A stretch of DNA of 64,000 nucleotides from positions 1,054,001-1,118,000 of the forward strand of contig JAHRBS010000009.1 in NCBI GenBank assembly GCA_024305745.1, read 5' to 3'. The position numbers were made by a program, and so were the translations under genes. The stretch comes from Polyporus tsugae. Its lineage: Eukaryota; Basidiomycota; Agaricomycetes; Polyporales; Polyporaceae. Shown here in pieces: positions 1 through 10,200 of this stretch (position 1 is its first letter; each line of letters begins with the position of its first letter). The notes below the pieces were generated by a model. The model was not told the origin of the DNA. It saw only the letters and a list, made by a program, of their open reading frames with translations, and ran no database searches.

Positions 1-1
1 T

Positions 2-2089
2 ATGCTACTCACCTTGAATAATCAAGGCTTCACTATCAGCTCCGATGCGACTTCAAACCGCCACACAGATTACATTGGTCGTCATATGGCGATCCGTGCG
101 CCTGACTACTCTGCCGAACCACCCGCAATGGCCACGACCTCGAGCTCTTCCCATCCCGCAATGCCGAAGAACCGCCTCCTCGGTGTCGAGTCATCCGTCA
201 ACCACACAAGTGAGACACAGGTTGAGGCCTGGAAGGTGAAGTTTCAACAGCTCGTTGATGCATTCAACAGGTCACCACTGGCACGAAGACTGAGAGTTGT
301 ACTCACCGTTGAAGACTGCGCAATCAAGTTGAAGGGAGTTGGTGGTGACCATGCTGCTGATCAGCTCAAGACGACAAGGCTCCTGGGAGAATGGAAGAAA
401 GAGTCAACTTACCTTGTGCTCGCCTGGGACGAACTCGGATCCCGACATCCCACGCCGCAACCCACGCCGGCGCTGGAGCGTGTCATCACCGCTGCCACGA
501 CAGACGCAGTTCTAGGAGCCGGAGGGCCGGACGCCTGGGCAGCGCTTCCATCCAAGGAGCAGATCTCGCGCTACAACAAACACCTCAATCGGTTGACCAT
601 CGCACTGGGGAAGGACCTACATGATGCTCTTCCTTCCGAGGAGCAGCGCCGTCTAGACCTCTTCCTCCGTATGGGATGCGCGATGCACAAGGAGCTCAAC
701 AGCTTCAAGGGTGGTAATGCGGCGATGATGGCGGCCTGGGCTGAGCTAGAGACAACACCGCCAGTTCTCCTTGCCAACCGAGAGAACACGTCGACGCTCA
801 GGGACGTCAATACGCAAGCCCTTGCTATCCTGCTCCCTGCGGAGATGCCACTTGACGGTCTGACGGCGGCGGAGCTACGCGCGCTGTCAACATCTGCTCG
901 TGGGGGTGCTAAGCTCACAGGTCTTGGAGGCGCGGTCTTCAATCACAAGGACGACAAGAAAGGGCAACAAGACACGTACGTTTTCTACTGGATGGAGATT
1001 GTCGGGCTGCCGCGGCGATACCCAGACACCAGCAACATGCGGTACTTTACCCACGGTGAAGCTGCTTGCGAGCTGCTCGCGAACCACGGCCACTACCTTC
1101 GCTTCTTGGTTGTTGTGCGCGATCGGAAAGAGCGGCCGAGGTGGAGCCATCTCGAGGAGAACGTGGTGGCGGGGCTCCAGGACGATCCAACGCTAACGGA
1201 GCTTGCGGCCATGGCATTCTACGACCAGGTCGTAACGCAGCCCTATCTTCGGGCCACTCGAGTACTGCAAAACAGTTTGAAGCTCGGCCCATATCACGAT
1301 CGACTCAAAACGCACCTTCAGTCCATCATAGACAACCCTGATCTTCTTCTCGGACCTGATGCCACAGCTCAAAAAGCGACCTTGGACGGGGAAGACTGGC
1401 AGCGCCCGGACGCCCTGAAGGCAATACAGACAACTTTGGCTCACCGGATGCCTCATCTGAGGTACATTGTCATCGCTTTCTTCAAGGGTGCCCTGCGGAC
1501 CTGGGAAACCTTCACGAAGGAGTTCGAGAAGGGTGGCGCGATTGACCAGAGCACTGAGAAGGAGCTCGACGAGGCTTGGATATTCGCTACCAATGATGCA
1601 AACGAGGGCGCGCTCGGCCTCCTTCGCCAATGGCTCCGTGCGAATCCATTTGGCACCGAGCTGTACTACAACTCCCTTCAGAAGTGCGCGCAGAACAACA
1701 CCGAAGCGTTCATGCATGCCCACTTCACAGATGAGGACTACAAGTACATCCGAGGTGAGGCGCGCGCGCTCGACGACAGCGGTATGGAGAAGGTCCGCCG
1801 TAAGGCACAAGTCGAGGAAGCCATTGCGAATGCGGACCAGACGGCGCGCGAGCGAGAAGAGCGGGAGCGGCGAGAACAGGAGGCAGCTAGGAAGGTGGCG
1901 GAGACGGAGCTGGTCATCGAGCGGGCCACGATCGAGGGGATGACCAAAGCTCAGTTGGAGGAGCAGTTGGAAGTCCATCGGAAGCGTTTCAAAGATGCCG
2001 ACGTCCCGTTGAAGTCGAAGATCCCGAATCGCCCTCAGAAGCTCGAGGCGTTGCTGGCGGCCGTGGAGCGGTATCGGACGCGCGCATAG
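2..2089 (+). CDS. Hypothetical protein of a multicopy agaricomycete family (possible transposon-related protein)
   Basis: A single open frame of 695 codons ends at TAG 2087-2089. The first ATG lies at base 2, so the true start may be outside the window; internal Met codons near residues 29 and 43 are alternatives. I recognise the pattern from a large agaricomycete family of unknown function: a 'GCAMHKELN' segment around residue 225, 'FNHKDDKKGQQDT' near 312, 'NDANEGALGLLRQ' near 535 and 'NNTEAFMHAHF' near 570. The end (about 600-695) is a charged, Arg/Glu-rich helix followed by a short helical 'QLEEQLEVHRKRFKDADVP' repeat-like tail. No signal peptide or membrane segment is seen. The His- and Asp/Glu-containing conserved blocks would suit a transposase-like fold, but I cannot name one. 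It is intact while its neighbours are mostly broken. The frame is well supported; the function is not. Confidence 0.75.
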   Translation: MLLTLNNQGFTISSDATSNRHTDYIGRHMAIRAPDYSAEPPAMATTSSSSHPAMPKNRLLGVESSVNHTSETQVEAWKVKFQQLVDAFNRSPLARRLRVVLTVEDCAIKLKGVGGDHAADQLKTTRLLGEWKKESTYLVLAWDELGSRHPTPQPTPALERVITAATTDAVLGAGGPDAWAALPSKEQISRYNKHLNRLTIALGKDLHDALPSEEQRRLDLFLRMGCAMHKELNSFKGGNAAMMAAWAELETTPPVLLANRENTSTLRDVNTQALAILLPAEMPLDGLTAAELRALSTSARGGAKLTGLGGAVFNHKDDKKGQQDTYVFYWMEIVGLPRRYPDTSNMRYFTHGEAACELLANHGHYLRFLVVVRDRKERPRWSHLEENVVAGLQDDPTLTELAAMAFYDQVVTQPYLRATRVLQNSLKLGPYHDRLKTHLQSIIDNPDLLLGPDATAQKATLDGEDWQRPDALKAIQTTLAHRMPHLRYIVIAFFKGALRTWETFTKEFEKGGAIDQSTEKELDEAWIFATNDANEGALGLLRQWLRANPFGTELYYNSLQKCAQNNTEAFMHAHFTDEDYKYIRGEARALDDSGMEKVRRKAQVEEAIANADQTAREREERERREQEAARKVAETELVIERATIEGMTKAQLEEQLEVHRKRFKDADVPLKSKIPNRPQKLEALLAAVERYRTRA

Positions 2090-2433
2090 CAAGCTAGAAT
2101 TGCGTTAATTCTACGGTCTGTTACGCTACCAGCTATTATCATAGTTTACCTAAAACCATATGTTGCGTATACGTATCCATACAGTCATTATAGTGGAGAA
2201 TGACAGGGAGTAGAGGGAAGAGGCGAAACGACCGTATTCCTTGTCGGCGCTTGCTGACAAAGCTGTCCACCAGCGTTATAGGCCTTGCCCCTCCCCATTT
2301 GCAAAAAACACTGCAGGTCGTGCGCCCGCAGACACCTATTTGGCTTTGTTTGTACAGCATCTAAACCCTAGGGTTTGCGTGACAATATCGAGTTTTCATT
2401 TATTCCGCCTCTCACCTCCATCTTGGCCGCATC
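2090..2433. other. Non-coding interval
   Basis: About 340 bp between the first gene and the Tc1/mariner remnant. I see no ORF with coding character, no tRNA and no convincing terminal inverted repeat matching the region after 3511. Confidence 0.5.
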
Positions 2434-3511
2434 ATGGTCCCTCCCCTCGATGAGCAGCTAAGGAGCCGTATCATCACCTGGCACCATTCTGACAATAAAA
2501 GCATTGCCGAGTGTGCTACTCTCGCAGGCTGCTCAGAACGCACTGTGTACACCGTGCTTCGAAACTATCGAGACTATGGCCAGACCTCCAATCCCATCAA
2601 CTGCCTGAGAGGCTGCCCCCATGCCCTCAATCAGCATGATCTCACGTACATCACTTCAATACTGGAAGCCGATCCGACTCTCTACCTTGATGAGATCCAA
2701 GACCGACTCCTAGAGGCTCGAGGGATTTCTGTCTCTTTGGCCACCCTCTCCCATACCCTCCGGTGTCTCAATATCACAAACAAGCAAGTTGCTTGAGAGG
2801 CTCTCGAACGAAACAACCTCCTTCGTGCAACATGGCAGGCAGCATATGGTGATATTCCCAAGCAGTACATGGTATGGTTGGATGAGTCAAGCATTGATGA
2901 CCGAACAAATCAGTGGACAAATGGGTGGACAACACGGGGGCTGGCATGTGTACAACGTGCAATGTTCATCTGTGGTCAATGTTTCTTGCTCTTGCCAGCC
3001 CTGTCAGTTGACAGAATCATTGCAATGGATCTGTTCGAGGGTTCAGTGATGAAGGAGCACTTTCTCAAATTTGTACACGAGCAGATCGTGAGTGTTCTCC
3101 ACCAATAACAGCAGTGTGCCAACATGGCACTGATTCACAACATCCAGGCCCCCCAGCTTACGCCATACCCAGGCCCTCGAAGTGTGGTCATCCTTGACAA
3201 TTGTGCAATTCATCATGATGAGGATCTCCACCAAATTGTTGAAGTCGAATGTGGTATGTTCTCGATTACTTAGCGCCAGATGGATCGGAGCACTGACTGC
3301 AAGTACAGGAGCCCGTCTGATTTTCCTCCCACCCTATTCATCAGACATGAACCCAATTGAGCAAGCCTTTCACTCGATCAAGGCATGGCTTTGCCGTCAT
3401 GAAGCACATGCAATCAATGGAGATGTTCGCCCGTGGCTGATTCATTGAGCCACGATGTCCATAAGTGCAATCGATGCAGAGGGATGGATTGCCAACTGCG
3501 GATACTCATGA
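2434..3511 (+). pseudogene. Tc1/mariner-type DDE transposase, inactivated
   Basis: The protein starts with a helix-turn-helix region (residues about 20-110, 'SIAECATLAGCSERTVYTV') followed by a DDE_3-type catalytic domain. Catalytic blocks are 'WLDESSIDD' (first Asp, codons near 2872), 'VVILDNCAIHHDE' (second Asp, near 3184) and 'LPPYSSDMNPIEQAF' (third acidic residue, near 3330). Three stops interrupt one frame: TGA 2794-2796, TAA 3106-3108 and TGA 3446-3448; the natural end is probably TGA 3509-3511. Between the second and third catalytic blocks the frame changes. A 55-nt interval at 3254-3308 with GTATGT, CTGAC and TACAG restores the frame exactly, so it is best read as a spliceosomal intron. 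No clear TIRs or TA duplication were found. It is a dead copy with no role expected. Confidence 0.85.
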
Positions 3512-3595
3512 TTATGTAGCCTTACTGGCCAAGTATGATAATAAAACAGATGACATACAAAAGTGACTAGAATGACTAGACTCGGAGTGGACCCA

Positions 3596-5031
3596 TCATA
3601 ACCCACGGCACCGCTTATCCTCTACCCGCTCAACCCACTCCTTGCAGAACAGCTGGAATTTCCGAGCCTGCCCTTCGAGGACACCCATCATCTCAATCAG
3701 ACGGGGTACAGGGACATTATTAATAATGTCCGGGGTGAGGTCGAGATCAAGCAGACGAGGAGCAGCATTGAAGACGTCAATTCCCTTGGTGGTGAGGAAG
3801 TCACAGATACAGGTGTGGAGCTGTCACAGCCGAATGACTGTGCCACAAAACAAACAAAGGTAAGGGCTCACTGATGGAGACACACAGAGGGTGACAACAG
3901 AAGTAGCAGATAGATTGGCCTAGACTAGAAGGCAGAGGATGGCAGGGGCTGTTAAGCTGCCTACAGATGATGGAGAGCAAACAAGAGACAGAATCTAAGG
4001 TCTCTGAGCCCACATCACAGCCCTTATATACCATACCATACATGACAGGTGCACAGACCACCTGGCTTCAGGGCAGGCTTAGGCACTGATGGCAGGTGGG
4101 CCAGTCCAAAAGGAGAACAAAGAGGTAAGTACTATTACATAACAATGATCAGTGTCCGGTATGGAGTCCGGAAGTGGGTGATCCCTGGGTTAGGGTTGGT
4201 GGCTATGACTGCAGTACCAAACGTGGCACGAAAAACTGTGACAGGAGCTCAGTATCAGGGACTGGCAATGGGGATGAAGACGGCTCACATGTCTGATGCG
4301 GACGAGATGGAGTTGTGGGAGCACTGACAGCCGGAGGTGCAAGTGTTGTTGATGTGGACAGCACCTGCAAAAGGAAATGATTGGCAATGATAGGAATGAC
4401 GGCTGCTGCGAGAAGGGTGGTAAGGTCACTGGAGGTGGTCGACGTGCTTGACCCTTGGCTCAGTTGTCCACGTGGGCGCACAGGGACCACCCGACTGTCT
4501 CGGGCACTATCAAAGTCTGCTGTATTGGGGGGAATGTACTTCGTAGCCTTGTATGCAGCCTGCAAAAAGTTGTTAGCTCAGTATAGTTACTACACGCATG
4601 CACAAAGCAGGACTTACGATGGCCGCTGCCCAGACCTTGAATTTACGCATGTTGAGTCCGATGTGATTACTGTGAGGATCAATGTAACAAAAGCCTTGTT
4701 CACCGTGTTTGCCATAGTGCTTGTCGCATGGCCACTGTGCCTTCAACTGAAGGATTATGTGCCCATGGAGCTGCGTAGCATCGTCAAAAGTGTCCATGCG
4801 GGGCACCTATATAAAGCGTAGATTAGCAAAAAATTCTACCCAGACAAGGGAATGCAAACCTTCTCGCTGTTACAGACCTCATCATCATCATTGCCAGGGC
4901 CAGAAAAAGCCGCAATCGGCTGGAACACAATAAGCACTGAAGGATACCAATATTGTAAAACAAACATATATCCGCTTCTTGATCTGGAAGCCCTCCATTG
5001 AATCAAGATTGAACTCTATGAAGATGGTGCA
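3596..5031 (-). pseudogene. 3' part of an interrupted multi-exon host gene (exons D-G)
   Basis: Four phase-0 exons read on the minus strand: 5031-4966, 4919-4860, 4806-4618 and 4559-3596, with TGA at 3598-3596. Introns 4965-4920, 4859-4807 and 4617-4560 (46-58 nt) have GT/AG ends. The third exon carries 'QWPCDKHYGKHGEQGFCY', a Cys/His pattern (C-x2-H, C) followed by 'LNMRKFKVWAAAI'. The last exon is Ser/Thr-rich, then ends in 'LIEMMGVLEG' and 'FCKEWVERVEDKRC'. I know this arrangement from an agaricomycete family of unknown function. The last exon is split by a solo LTR at 3822-4243 flanked by GGAGC; removing LTR plus one GGAGC restores the frame (…PDTE-LHTCICDF…). The upstream exons continue on the far side of gypsy G1 (11490-11989). 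Function is unknown. Confidence 0.7.
3822..4243 (-). mobile_element. Solo LTR, gypsy family Gb, with 5-bp target duplication
   Basis: A 422-bp TGTCAC…GTGACA sequence, flanked on both sides by GGAGC (3817-3821 and 4244-4248). It matches the LTRs of the Gb element at 44924-45280 and 51436-51853 (shared internal block with 'cctagactagaaggcagagg'). There are no internal genes, so it is the product of LTR-LTR recombination. It sits inside the last exon of the minus-strand host gene. Written orientation follows Gb, whose pol reads on the minus strand with the LTR in this same sense. Confidence 0.9.
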
Positions 5032-5475
5032 TGTCATGAATGTTCCATTCAGCGCCTGCTACCAGCGCCTTAGTTTCCTTTTTCGGATGATCTACTTCTC
5101 ACATCGTACTTATTGTTCTCCATTGCATTGTATCTCGTCCTTTGTTCCTCAGCACAATAGCTCCTTATTGTCCGTCATCGCTATTGTTCCGTTTCCATTG
5201 TTCACCCATGTCCATAGTTACCTATTGTCCCCGGGGTCTCATTGTCCTCTATACGTATATAAGGACGTGTACTTCACTGCCTGGAGACCTCAGTTTCGAC
5301 CTCTTGTCTCCAGGTAAGCCTCGCTGTATTTCCCTTATTAGTTACCTCACTCAATACATCTTGTCTCCAGCCCTGACCGTTGAGCCTTGCTCCGCTCTCA
5401 CTGCACAAGTGCTTGTCGGCGCTCCTGCTCGTCTCGTACATATCCCTGATCCTTACTCGACGTCCAGTCGTAACA
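5032..5475 (+). repeat. 5' LTR of G1
   Basis: 444 bp, TGTCATG…CGTAACA. It pairs with the 3' LTR at 11046-11489 and is related to LTRs at 24811-25253, 27648-28091, 58427-58872 and 59405-59849. It includes a TATA-type element, a 9-bp-stem hairpin and an intron-like segment (see separate entries). Confidence 0.93.
5256..5263 (+). promoter_or_regulatory. TATA box in G1 5' LTR
   Basis: TATATAAG lies about 25-30 bp upstream of a conserved block starting 'acttcactgcctggagacc', a normal spacing for an RNA polymerase II start in the R region. The same TATATAAGGAC is retained in every family-G LTR of the window. Inference from position and conservation only. Confidence 0.6.
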
Positions 5476-6370
5476 TTAGGTCGAAACTTCTCCACGAGCA
5501 CCAGCGCACCTTTCCCTCAGGAGTTTACACACGTTTATCATTCCCCTTTCCCCTCGTATGGTACGCACTCAGATCCTCTGTGTTGGCCTAGCGTAGTGCG
5601 CGCTCTAGTCACACCATCGGACGTGGTCTTGATTCAACTCGAGGCTTGCCACTTTTAGTGGTACAGTGCGCGGAAAGCTCCTAACCCGAGACCCCGGCAC
5701 TGACAGAAGTGGTCCGCCTCACGGCGTGGGAGGCTAGAGAAAGGCGGCAAAACAAAGCCAAGGCAGGACACCCCTGGGCTCGTGTCCCTCGTGGTTAAGA
5801 CACAGCAATAGGCCGAGGAGGCTGAGCAGACAGTGTTGGATTGTGCACCCGCCATCTCTGTTCCTTGGATAGGAAGCGAGTTCCAACAACCTGGCGAGCT
5901 GCAGTACATACGGGCACGTCTTCCACGTCGTTGCGGTCGAAGACCAGCATTGGCACAAGTTCGACTCATGGTGGTACATCTGCGAACAACAACCCTGCCC
6001 CAACCAGTCGAACACCTTTGACTGGGATGAGGAAAGCTGGTCTCAGTATCCCAGTTTTGTCGCAACCGCCCCAGAGCAGAACGATCTCATCACCCAGTCA
6101 TGACCCAGAGTCCCCACCAACCGCCTCCCACGAGCAGCCTCTGCTGCTGCAATCAGCCGACCAGGCACACGTCCCCCTAGCTGTGCTCCTCGTCGTATCC
6201 CCACTCCCAGCGGATCACCCTCGTTGGGATCCATTCCACTTGGCCAAGCACTTACGCTAGCCAGTGACCGTATTGCATGACAAACATCCAACCCCCCACC
6301 CACACCCTCTCCGGCAGGGACCCCTCCACAACAAACCGTTGTTCTTAACACCCCGAGTAGCCCCTCACCT
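5476..6370 (+). pseudogene. G1 leader and decayed N-terminal extension of Gag
   Basis: This follows the LTR (TTAGGTCGAAAC…) and includes a GC-rich non-coding block (about 5655-5830) shared by all family-G copies. From about 5900 one frame reads a short Cys/Trp-rich domain ('EDQHWHKFDSWWYICEQQPC'). It corresponds to the region that is open in G2 ('DEHWDKDKKRWSVCVTQPC'). In G1 this frame is broken by TGA codons before a Pro/Ser-rich linker joins the Gag body. I infer that ancestral Gag started here rather than at 6371. Confidence 0.55.
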
Positions 6371-7264
6371 GTGCCAGGCCCCTCACCCGTGCCAAGTCCC
6401 TCTCCACCCTCATCACCCGCTTCCATCATGGCCACACCCGCCCCCTTCGATGTTTCCAAACTCCTCTCTCAAATCGCCCCTCGCAAGTACGATGGAAAAC
6501 TCGCGCAGGAAGGGCTTTGCTTTGTAGCTAATTCCTGCATCTACTACAATCTTCTTGAGGCGCAAGGTGTCGCGCACGAGATCCGCTGGATCACGATCCT
6601 CAACAAGTTGACCAGTGGCGCTGCTGAGTGGGCCGGCCCATACATCGTCACGGTGGCCAGCGGCAATGTTGCGTGGTCGGACTTTGCGGCCTTTGAAGGG
6701 TCATTCAAGGCGCACTTCTGTGCTGCGAACGACGAGGAAGCGGCCGTCACAGAACTCACCAAACTCTGCAAGGCTTTGCATCAGCTTGGCACTGTCAAGG
6801 ACTATACCAGTCAGTTCAATGCCATTGCTGCTCGCACCAGGTTCGGTGATGCAGACAAGCGCGAACAATACCACACGGTGCTCCCTTACAAGATCAAGGA
6901 TGCCTTTGCGACCACAGTGCCTGACATCTCGGACCTCGCCAAGATCCAGAAAGTCACGCTGCAGATGGACCAGCAACTCGCCGTGCGCGAGGAGGAACGG
7001 CCAAAGCAATTTGGATGGAAGAAGAAGGGCGAAAAGGCAGCCGCCTCCGGTTCGGGCAAGAAGAAGTTCGATGGAGAGTGCTGGAACTGTGGTGAGAAAG
7101 GACATCCCGTGTTCCGCTGCCCAAAGCCCAAAATCGAGGGCCAATGGGCTGCCTCTTCTTCCTCATCCAGTACTGACGAGCTCACGACACTCAAGGCCCA
7201 GCTCAAGGCAATGGAGGAGAAGATCGCCACCCTTACAGTGGTCGATAAGAAAGAGGGTTTTTGA
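6371..7264 (+). CDS. Gag of gypsy G1
   Basis: An open frame of 297 codons. A Pro/Ser-rich start is followed by 'MATPAPFDVSKLLSQIAPRK' and a helical retrotransposon-gag domain ('AAEWAGPYI', 'FEGSFKAHFC', 'DYTSQFNAI'). Next come a Lys-rich linker and a CCHC zinc knuckle, 'CWNCGEKGHPVFRC' (about residue 236), then a short coiled tail. It packages element RNA into cytoplasmic particles by family knowledge. The stop TGA 7262-7264 directly follows the slippery GGGTTTT. Gag is the only intact protein gene of G1. The first Met used here is the first in the open frame; see the leader entry for a probable longer ancestral form. Confidence 0.88.
   Translation: MPGPSPVPSPSPPSSPASIMATPAPFDVSKLLSQIAPRKYDGKLAQEGLCFVANSCIYYNLLEAQGVAHEIRWITILNKLTSGAAEWAGPYIVTVASGNVAWSDFAAFEGSFKAHFCAANDEEAAVTELTKLCKALHQLGTVKDYTSQFNAIAARTRFGDADKREQYHTVLPYKIKDAFATTVPDISDLAKIQKVTLQMDQQLAVREEERPKQFGWKKKGEKAAASGSGKKKFDGECWNCGEKGHPVFRCPKPKIEGQWAASSSSSSTDELTTLKAQLKAMEEKIATLTVVDKKEGF
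7255..7261 (+). promoter_or_regulatory. -1 ribosomal frameshift site GGGTTTT
   Basis: The heptamer fits X-XXY-YYZ with zero-frame codons GGT TTT immediately before TGA. Slipping back one base puts ribosomes in the frame that continues into protease. The identical site recurs at the same place in G2 (27123-27129) and G4 (61633-61639). Confidence 0.8.
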
Positions 7265-10200
7265 TTAGAACTGCATTGGACGCTGCGCGTGCTGGTTCTT
7301 GTAGTAATAGTCAATTTTCTGTACTGGGTTCGTCGTTTGTATATGAAGTAAATCACGATGGTCAACACTTTCATATACCAGTATGGTTAATCGGCAAGCA
7401 GCAACATAAGGACATTGTAGCTATGGTAGATAGCGGTGCTACTACTAAGTTCCTACATAGACGATTTGTAGAACAGAATAGGGTTACGATGAGGAAGTTG
7501 GCAAGGCCAATTCCTCTGTACAACATTGACGGTTCGGAAAACCATGATGGTACGATCACAGAGGTTGCCGTGTTGGATATGGCAATCGGAGACCACAGGG
7601 AGAAGGTGGTCTTTGTAGTAATGGATATAGGAGAAGAGGATGTCATCATCGACCTGGACTGGCTATGTGAGCACAACCCTGAAGTAGACTGGGAACGTGG
7701 CTCGCTGCGCCTGTCGAGATGTCCAGAGACATGCTCGGCTAACCAGAGAACCTCTGAACCTGTCGAGACCAAAGCGCATGATACGGAGGTACGGCTTACG
7801 GCACACCGCGGTCCTTGACGGGCAAAGAAGGTTAGGAAGGTTGGAAGGGTGTGTGCGGCCGTGATGACCGAGGAGAAGGAGGAGGATAGGCCCTGGCCGC
7901 CAGGATTCCTGCCACAGTGGGATGGAACTGAGATGTCTCTTCTCGATGCATGGGAGGATGGACAATGCCTTTATTGTGCTCCGCAACTGTTTGCTTCAGC
8001 GACATACACATACTTGCAACAACTCGCTGAGCAAGAGTACCAGAAGAAGGTAGTCCGCCCCGTCAAAGAAATCGTACCTGAGCACTATCACAAATACTTG
8101 CATGTGTTCTCGAAAGAGGCGTCCGAACGTTTGCCAGAACACGGACCCTATGACCATGCAATAGAGCTCGTGCCCGATGCAAAGATGTTCCATTCCCGTG
8201 TATACCCCCTGTCGCCCAGCGAACAAGGAGAGCTTGACAAGTTTCTCACTGAGAACTTGGCCAAAGGGAAGTCACCGATATCATCACTGTTCTTCTTTGT
8301 CAAGAAGAAGGATGGTAGCCTACGTCCAGTCCAGGACTATCAGCGGCTTAACAAAATCACCATTAAGAACTGTTACCCACTGCCATTGGTCTCGGATCTG
8401 ATGGATCGACTCAAGAAAGCCAAGTACTTCACAAAGCTCGATATTTGCTGGGGGTATAACAACGTGCAGGTTAAAGCAGGCGATGAATGGAATGCTGCCT
8501 TCATGACCAATTGAGGGCTGTTTGAGCCGAATGTTATGTTCTTTGGGCTAGCCAATTTGCCCAGCACATTCTCTGCGCTCATGAACGACATCTTCAAGGA
8601 CCTCATCATACTCGGCAAAGTCACTATCTACCTCAACAACATCCTTATATTCACTGACAGTCTTGAGGAACACTGCACATTGGTGTGCGAGGTCCTGAAA
8701 TGTCTTAAGGAGAATGACCTGTTCTGCAAGCCGGAGAAGTGCAAGTTTAAACAGCCTAAGGTGGAATACCTCGGTGTACTTGTCTTGGAGAACTGCGTAG
8801 AGATGGATCCGGTGAAGGTGAAGGGTATCGCAGATTGGCCTGTCCCTCAGAACACCACAGACGTACGGAAGTTCCGCGGTTTTGCAAACTTCTATCGGCG
8901 GTTCATAAAGGACTTTAGTGCCATCTGCAAACCCTTAGATCGCCTCAAGGGCAATGCGCCATGGCAATGGGGAGATGAAGAGCAGTCTGCCTTTGACGAG
9001 CTCAAGCGTTGCTTCACCAAAAGCCCTGTCCTGACGATCTATGATCCAGACCGCAACACCTGCATCGAAGTCGACGCATCTGGCTTCGCTACGGGCGCGG
9101 TTCTGTCTCAGGAGGGGGAAGACAGCAAATGGCACCCCATCGCTTTTCACTCCGAGTCAATGAACGACGCTGAACGCAGCTACGAGATCTACAACAAGGA
9201 GATGCTCGCCATCATTCGTGCCCTGCAGGCCTGGCGTCACTATCTCAAGGGTCTCCCCAGTGTGTTCAAAATCCAGTCAGACCACAAGAACCTCGAGTAT
9301 TGGCGCACAGCACAGAACCTCACACACAGGCAGGCACAATGGGCTCTCTATCTGTCGCGATTCGACTTTGTCATCTCGCACAAGCCTGGGACGTCTAACG
9401 GTAGGGCCGATGTACTGTCGAGACGGCCCGACCACCAGCACGAGGATGCAGATGACAATCTCAGTCGAGTCTTGTTGCAGCCAGAACGTTTCCGAGTACT
9501 GGCAGCCAAGAGAGGGCATCTATCAGTGGTTCCAGAGAAGGCACTGCTTCGACGCATCCGCGAGTGCAGAGAGCGTGAGCAGGAGGTCATGGAGGCACTC
9601 AGTAAACTGGACAAACTTGGACCAGCGCGTCTTTAGAATGACTTGGTGGACTGGAACAGTGAGCAAGGCCTGCTGCTGTACCGAGGCAAAGTCTATGTCC
9701 CCAAGGACGATGCGCTGCGCGCTGAGATTGTACGCATCCACCACGACCTCCCGCCCGCTGGACACCCTGGGCAGTCGAAGACGTTGGAGTTGGTCACGCG
9801 AAACTACTGGTGGCCGGGCATGGCAAAGTTCATTAAGGATTACGTTGAGACCTGCAACACCTGTCGCCGCAGCAAGGGTTCGCATGCCAAACTGCACGGT
9901 CCTCTTCAACCAAATGAAATCCCTGATGGCCCGGGCCAGGTTGTGACGTGTGACTTCATCACTGGACTCCCAGAGGTGGATGGATACAATGCGCTTCAGC
10001 TCATCGCTGATCGGCATGGAAAGATGATACATCTTATTCCTTGCACCGAGGAGATTGACGCAGAAGGAGCTGCTGACAACTTCATCCGAGAACATTTTTG
10101 TCTTCACGGGCTGCCACAGAAGATCATCTCTGATTGTGGGCCCCAGTTCTCAAGCAAGCTCTTCCTTGCCGTACTCAAGGGACTCGGCATAGAAAGCACG

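Noticed and set aside
1193..2092. 299-codon minus-strand ORF opposite the first gene
   Set aside because: Antisense shadow; the plus frame has recognisable family blocks.
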